A stretch of 64,000 nucleotides of DNA from Bacteroidota bacterium. GTDB taxonomy: Bacteria; Bacteroidota; Bacteroidia; AKYH767-A; 2013-40CM-41-45. The translations under genes and the position numbers were made by a program. The stretch covers positions 1-64,000 of the forward strand of contig JADJFC010000005.1 of NCBI GenBank assembly GCA_016708785.1. The letters are read 5' to 3'. Shown piece after piece: positions 61,357 to 64,000 of this stretch. How positions within the stretch are numbered: position 1 is the first letter of the stretch; each line of letters starts with the position of its first letter. The notes beneath the pieces were generated by a model that saw only the letters and a program-made list of their open reading frames with translations, was not told the DNA's origin and ran no database searches.

Positions 61357-61782
61357 CTAATTTTTCACAAGGTTATACTTGCATACAAAGCAATCGCCCA
61401 TTTTGAATTCATCTCCGGCTTTGATTAATGTTCGATTGAATTGCCAAAGACTATCAGGGAAATTATCCATCCACATATCCTTGATCACATAAATATTTGG
61501 CTGAGCAAAAACCTCTTCAACGATTTCCATGCTTCTTACTGCATAAGTTTGGTCATGTGGAGTTGCTTTGATCAATTCCGGATTGATGCACGATGTGACA
61601 TAGGAATTCCAGTACTCTGATATGATTCCAATTTTACCTAGACTTTGAAAATCTTCCAGAACTTTGGCCATAGGGACAAGCGATTTCGGTTCAACATATT
61701 TCAGATAATGGATTGAACTTAATCCACCAATTAATACTGTGATGAATGTGAATGTTCTAAAGAATTTGTTTTTGCTTAGCAT
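61357..61782 (-). CDS. Membrane glycosyltransferase-like protein, C-terminal fragment
   Basis: 141 residues: one membrane helix (FFRTFTFITVLIGGLSSIHYL) and a soluble tail (VLEDFQSLGKIGIISEYWNS ... MGDCFVCKYNLVKN). It overlaps the end of the upstream gene by 26 bp in another frame. Adding one base to each of the short A-runs at the join (near 61770) would give one continuous chain in which this helix is the next of the series and the tail a C-terminal domain, as in many GT39/GT83-like enzymes. A separate small membrane protein remains possible. Confidence 0.6.
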   Translation of the reverse strand: MLSKNKFFRTFTFITVLIGGLSSIHYLKYVEPKSLVPMAKVLEDFQSLGKIGIISEYWNSYVTSCINPELIKATPHDQTYAVRSMEIVEEVFAQPNIYVIKDMWMDNFPDSLWQFNRTLIKAGDEFKMGDCFVCKYNLVKN

Positions 61783-62842
61783 CTAATGCGAGATTGTCAA
61801 GAACAAGGATTAATGCAAATGAAAGAGTGATGTAGGTGCATGTAAAATAACGCCGTGGAACATTATTTAAAAAAGTCCACTTTGATGCAATAATGATACA
61901 AAAGAGCACAACAGATTCGATAATGAAATAAAGTATCCATTTCCTTGAATTATCAGTTAACTTGATCTTACGAATTACAAAAAATGTTGCGATGATAAGT
62001 GTAATTACGAAATATGTATAAATGCTTGTTGCCGGCTCGTTCGTTTTGAATAGGAGAAAATTTGTTATGGTTGTTAAAAATACAGAACATGATTTCATGA
62101 TCATATCTATTTCACCAAAGGTTGAGTAGGAATTTTGCATGGTTGAAAGACTTTTGGCATAACTAATAAATAAGTAGCCAACCACACTGCCAAATAATGA
62201 AAAGATTATAAATGAATTTCTGTTGCGCGAGTTTACTTGATTCTTATTTTTTATGAAGTAGTAAATACTGATACTGATCAAAAGTCCGGCTGACACCATT
62301 GCCATATCTGAAACCCAAACAGCTACTATCAGAAGCAGTGAACATAATGTAAGTATTGAATAGTAGCGAATCGGATTATCATACGAGTTTTCTTTGTTAA
62401 GCTTATCGATCAGATAACATACTATGGCGATCAGACTGTAATGAATCCCAAAGGCAAATTGAGTCACATCAATTAAATGCATTGGAGGGAAAAACCAGAT
62501 AATTGCGAAAGTGACTTTATAGAATTTTGAACGGATGAAAGTAGAAAAAGCCAGAAAGCCTGCAAGCAGAATTAAATAGTGCGTTATCGATTCTGAAAGA
62601 ATAGGAGACATCCCAAAGAGTTTATTTGGAATTTGTCCAATCAATGGAATAAGACTACCAAGCCTGTCTTGTCCCCAGAAATAGAGATCGTTGGGAATTT
62701 TGAAGTAATGTGTCATTAACACAGTTACTGCATTGTCGGAGTTAAGTAATGGATATCGAATTGATGAGAATAGATAAAATGATCCTAAAAAAAGGAAGCA
62801 AATCAGAGAGGGTAAGAGGTACTTTTGTTTGGTTATCTGCAT
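61757..62842 (-). CDS. Polytopic membrane protein, glycosyltransferase-like (GT-C), N-terminal fragment
   Basis: 361 residues with about ten hydrophobic helices (LLPSLICFLFLGSFYLF; YLILLAGFLAFSTFI; LCSLLLIVAVWVSDMAM and others). The first loop holds RYPLLNSDNAVTVLMTHYF, with an acidic residue where GT-C enzymes have their catalytic Asp. The overall pattern resembles PMT/ArnT-like or uncharacterised GT-C proteins, but no motif is decisive. It may build a surface glycan. It probably continues into the fragment at 61357-61782. The DsbA-like gene lies 13 bp upstream. Confidence 0.65.
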   Translation of the reverse strand: MQITKQKYLLPSLICFLFLGSFYLFSSIRYPLLNSDNAVTVLMTHYFKIPNDLYFWGQDRLGSLIPLIGQIPNKLFGMSPILSESITHYLILLAGFLAFSTFIRSKFYKVTFAIIWFFPPMHLIDVTQFAFGIHYSLIAIVCYLIDKLNKENSYDNPIRYYSILTLCSLLLIVAVWVSDMAMVSAGLLISISIYYFIKNKNQVNSRNRNSFIIFSLFGSVVGYLFISYAKSLSTMQNSYSTFGEIDMIMKSCSVFLTTITNFLLFKTNEPATSIYTYFVITLIIATFFVIRKIKLTDNSRKWILYFIIESVVLFCIIIASKWTFLNNVPRRYFTCTYITLSFALILVLDNLALDAKQKQIL

Positions 62843-62855
62843 ATAAATTAAATGG

Positions 62856-63542
62856 TCAAAGTAATTCTTCTTCCGGATTTAATACTCGCCATTCGTTGAA
62901 AGCCTTAGTCATTGCCTTTAAAAAAATGTCGGGATCCTGTGCACCTGAAATAGCAAGTTTCCGGTTGAATAGAAAGAATGGAACTCCTCTAATGCCAAGT
63001 TGATTCGCTTCAGCTAAATCTGTTCTTACTTCATCCACATACATTCCGGATTCTAGTTCTTTTTCTAATGTCTCTGCATCTAATTCGATCTCTTTGCAAA
63101 GTTGCATTAAAGTTTGAATGTCGTCAGTATTTTTTCCGTCGGTAAAGTAAGCGTGAAATAATTTCTCTTCAGCTTCATTTTGTTTTCCATAGGCCTTTGC
63201 AAAATGTGTGAATCGATGTGCATTGAATGAGTTGGCAACAATTGCATTTTCAAAATGATAGATAAGACCCACTTCTGATGCCATATTTGTTACATAGTCA
63301 TTCATCCGTTTAGCTTCCTGAAGATTGATGCCTTTGTGTTCAGCCAAAAATTGATTGATGTTTTTCGTAGGATCCGTTTTCATATCAGGCGACAATTGAA
63401 AACTTCTCCACACGACATGAATATTTTCCTTTTCAGGAAAACAAACAAGAGCGATTTCAAATTTCCGTTTTCCTATATAACAAAACGGACACATCACATC
63501 ACTCCAGATCTCGACGTGCATTTTATTTATCATTGAATTCAT
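62856..63542 (-). CDS. DsbA family oxidoreductase (FrnE-like)
   Basis: 228 residues (221 if ATG 63521 is the start). VEIWSDVMCPFCYIGKRKFE contains the redox motif CPFC (C18 and C21) at the first helix of the thioredoxin fold. Then LSPDMKTDPTKNINQFLAE and NSFNAHRFTHFAKAYGKQNE are helical insertions typical of DsbA/FrnE proteins, and the cis-Pro loop is GIRGVPFFLFN. No signal peptide is seen, so it acts in the cytoplasm, as FrnE does, perhaps as a disulphide isomerase or glutathione-type enzyme. TACATTTA (63546-63553 reversed) is a possible -7 box. Confidence 0.9.
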   Translation of the reverse strand: MNSMINKMHVEIWSDVMCPFCYIGKRKFEIALVCFPEKENIHVVWRSFQLSPDMKTDPTKNINQFLAEHKGINLQEAKRMNDYVTNMASEVGLIYHFENAIVANSFNAHRFTHFAKAYGKQNEAEEKLFHAYFTDGKNTDDIQTLMQLCKEIELDAETLEKELESGMYVDEVRTDLAEANQLGIRGVPFFLFNRKLAISGAQDPDIFLKAMTKAFNEWRVLNPEEELL

Positions 63543-63566
63543 ACTTGTAAATGTACGAAAGAATGG

Positions 63567-64000
63567 CTATTTTTTCAAAAGAAATTCCAATGGAAACTCA
63601 ATTCTTTTCTTCCAAGCCCTAATTGAATGATCGGCATCAGGAAATTCCAGGGTTAGCCAATTCTTAGCTGTATAATTTTTCAGTTTACCGATTTCATCTA
63701 CCATTTTCTGGAAGGTTTTATAGGTAGTATCGATCCCTTTCCCGCCAAAATCAAAATAGAACTTGTGTTTCCTTTTTGGTAAATGTGTTTGAAGATAGTC
63801 AAGCATCGTTTTTGGAAATGGATTATCAACCAGAGTAAATATTCCCGGCCAATGAGTTGAGAGGCAAGCAGCACCTCCAAATATTTTTGGGTACTCACAA
63901 ATGGCATACAGTGAAATCATTCCCCCCAAGCTTGACCCTGCAATAAAAGTATTTCTTCTATTGCTTTTAGTTGAATAAGCACTATCAATATATGGCTTCA
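63567..64000 (-). CDS. Putative esterase, alpha/beta hydrolase (partial at right edge)
   Basis: At least 144 residues; the gene runs off the right end. The nucleophile elbow is complete: AGSSLGGMISLYA (Ser in GSSLGG). The block YFDFGGKGIDTTY probably contains the acidic residue and PDADHSIRAWKKR the catalytic His, so the triad is present. This order and wording match the PF00756/YbbA-like esterases (enterochelin esterase group, FesD/IroE-like). There is no way to see a signal peptide. Likely substrate is an ester such as a siderophore or acyl ester; unsure. Confidence 0.85.
   Translation of the reverse strand, partial: KPYIDSAYSTKSNRRNTFIAGSSLGGMISLYAICEYPKIFGGAACLSTHWPGIFTLVDNPFPKTMLDYLQTHLPKRKHKFYFDFGGKGIDTTYKTFQKMVDEIGKLKNYTAKNWLTLEFPDADHSIRAWKKRIEFPLEFLLKK

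Noticed and set aside
1..64000. tRNA or rRNA genes
   Set aside because: No cloverleaf with a conserved T-loop (GGTTCRA) and no 16S/23S signature was found by reading; a covariance-model scan would be needed to exclude tRNAs fully.

Overview
The window looks like part of an A+T-rich chromosome of a Bacteroidota member (Flavobacteriia/Sphingobacteriia/Chitinophagia-like). Signs are about ten secreted proteins with a C-terminal type IX secretion (T9SS) sorting domain (YPNP...GxY/F), an ECF sigma / FecR anti-sigma / STN / TonB-receptor locus, LytS/LytTR signalling, promoter -7 boxes of the TAnnTTTG type and no obvious Shine-Dalgarno sites. No rRNA, tRNA, CRISPR array, phage or T9SS machinery gene was recognised.

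Layout. 1-1637: a LytS-type sensor kinase (cut by the window edge) and its LytTR response regulator. 1680-2903: a mobile-DNA pocket with REP-like palindromes around a broken RAYT transposase, plus an IS3 OrfA remnant. 2961-15769: one giant, Cys-rich T9SS adhesin (about 4,270 residues) with three 1.38-kb tandem units, split by one frameshift and one in-frame stop. 16271-33510: T9SS cargo (serine hydrolase, propeller/Ig protein, delta-60-like protein, FN3 protein, endonuclease I) mixed with housekeeping genes (thioesterase, zinc metallopeptidase, thioredoxin-fold protein, OsmC, methyltransferase, DUF2185, cyclophilin, dipeptide epimerase). 34013-43439: a long Ig/SprB/beta-helix T9SS protein broken by three frameshifts, then a tandem pair of paralogous T9SS propellers. 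43760-54234: ABC-F ATPase, DUF885 lipoprotein, aldo/keto reductase, outer-membrane protein, a cluster of GNAT, DUF1801, DUF523 and HhH-DUF1801 genes, a RibD/DHFR-like reductase and a T9SS multicopper oxidase. 54439-61338: ECF sigma, FecR, STN/repeat protein, DUF2807 protein and TonB-dependent receptor, with the same ECF-type promoter motif in front of the sigma gene and the DUF2807 gene. 61357-64000: membrane glycosyltransferase-like protein, DsbA/FrnE protein and an esterase cut by the right edge.

How the genes may work together. The 54-61 kb block reads as one surface-signalling regulon: the sigma factor probably drives its own operon and the DUF2807/TonB-receptor unit. The receptor has no STN domain of its own, but a separate STN protein lies behind the anti-sigma gene, so the STN signal may be carried in trans (inference). 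Much of the rest is cell-surface cargo for a T9SS encoded elsewhere.

Caution. Ten genes are broken by apparent frameshifts (two of these genes also contain an in-frame stop). Every frameshift is repaired by adding one or two bases, most often in a short homopolymer, and none needs a base removed. This looks more like deletion errors in the consensus than real pseudogenisation, so split genes are listed as fragments and linked in the text.
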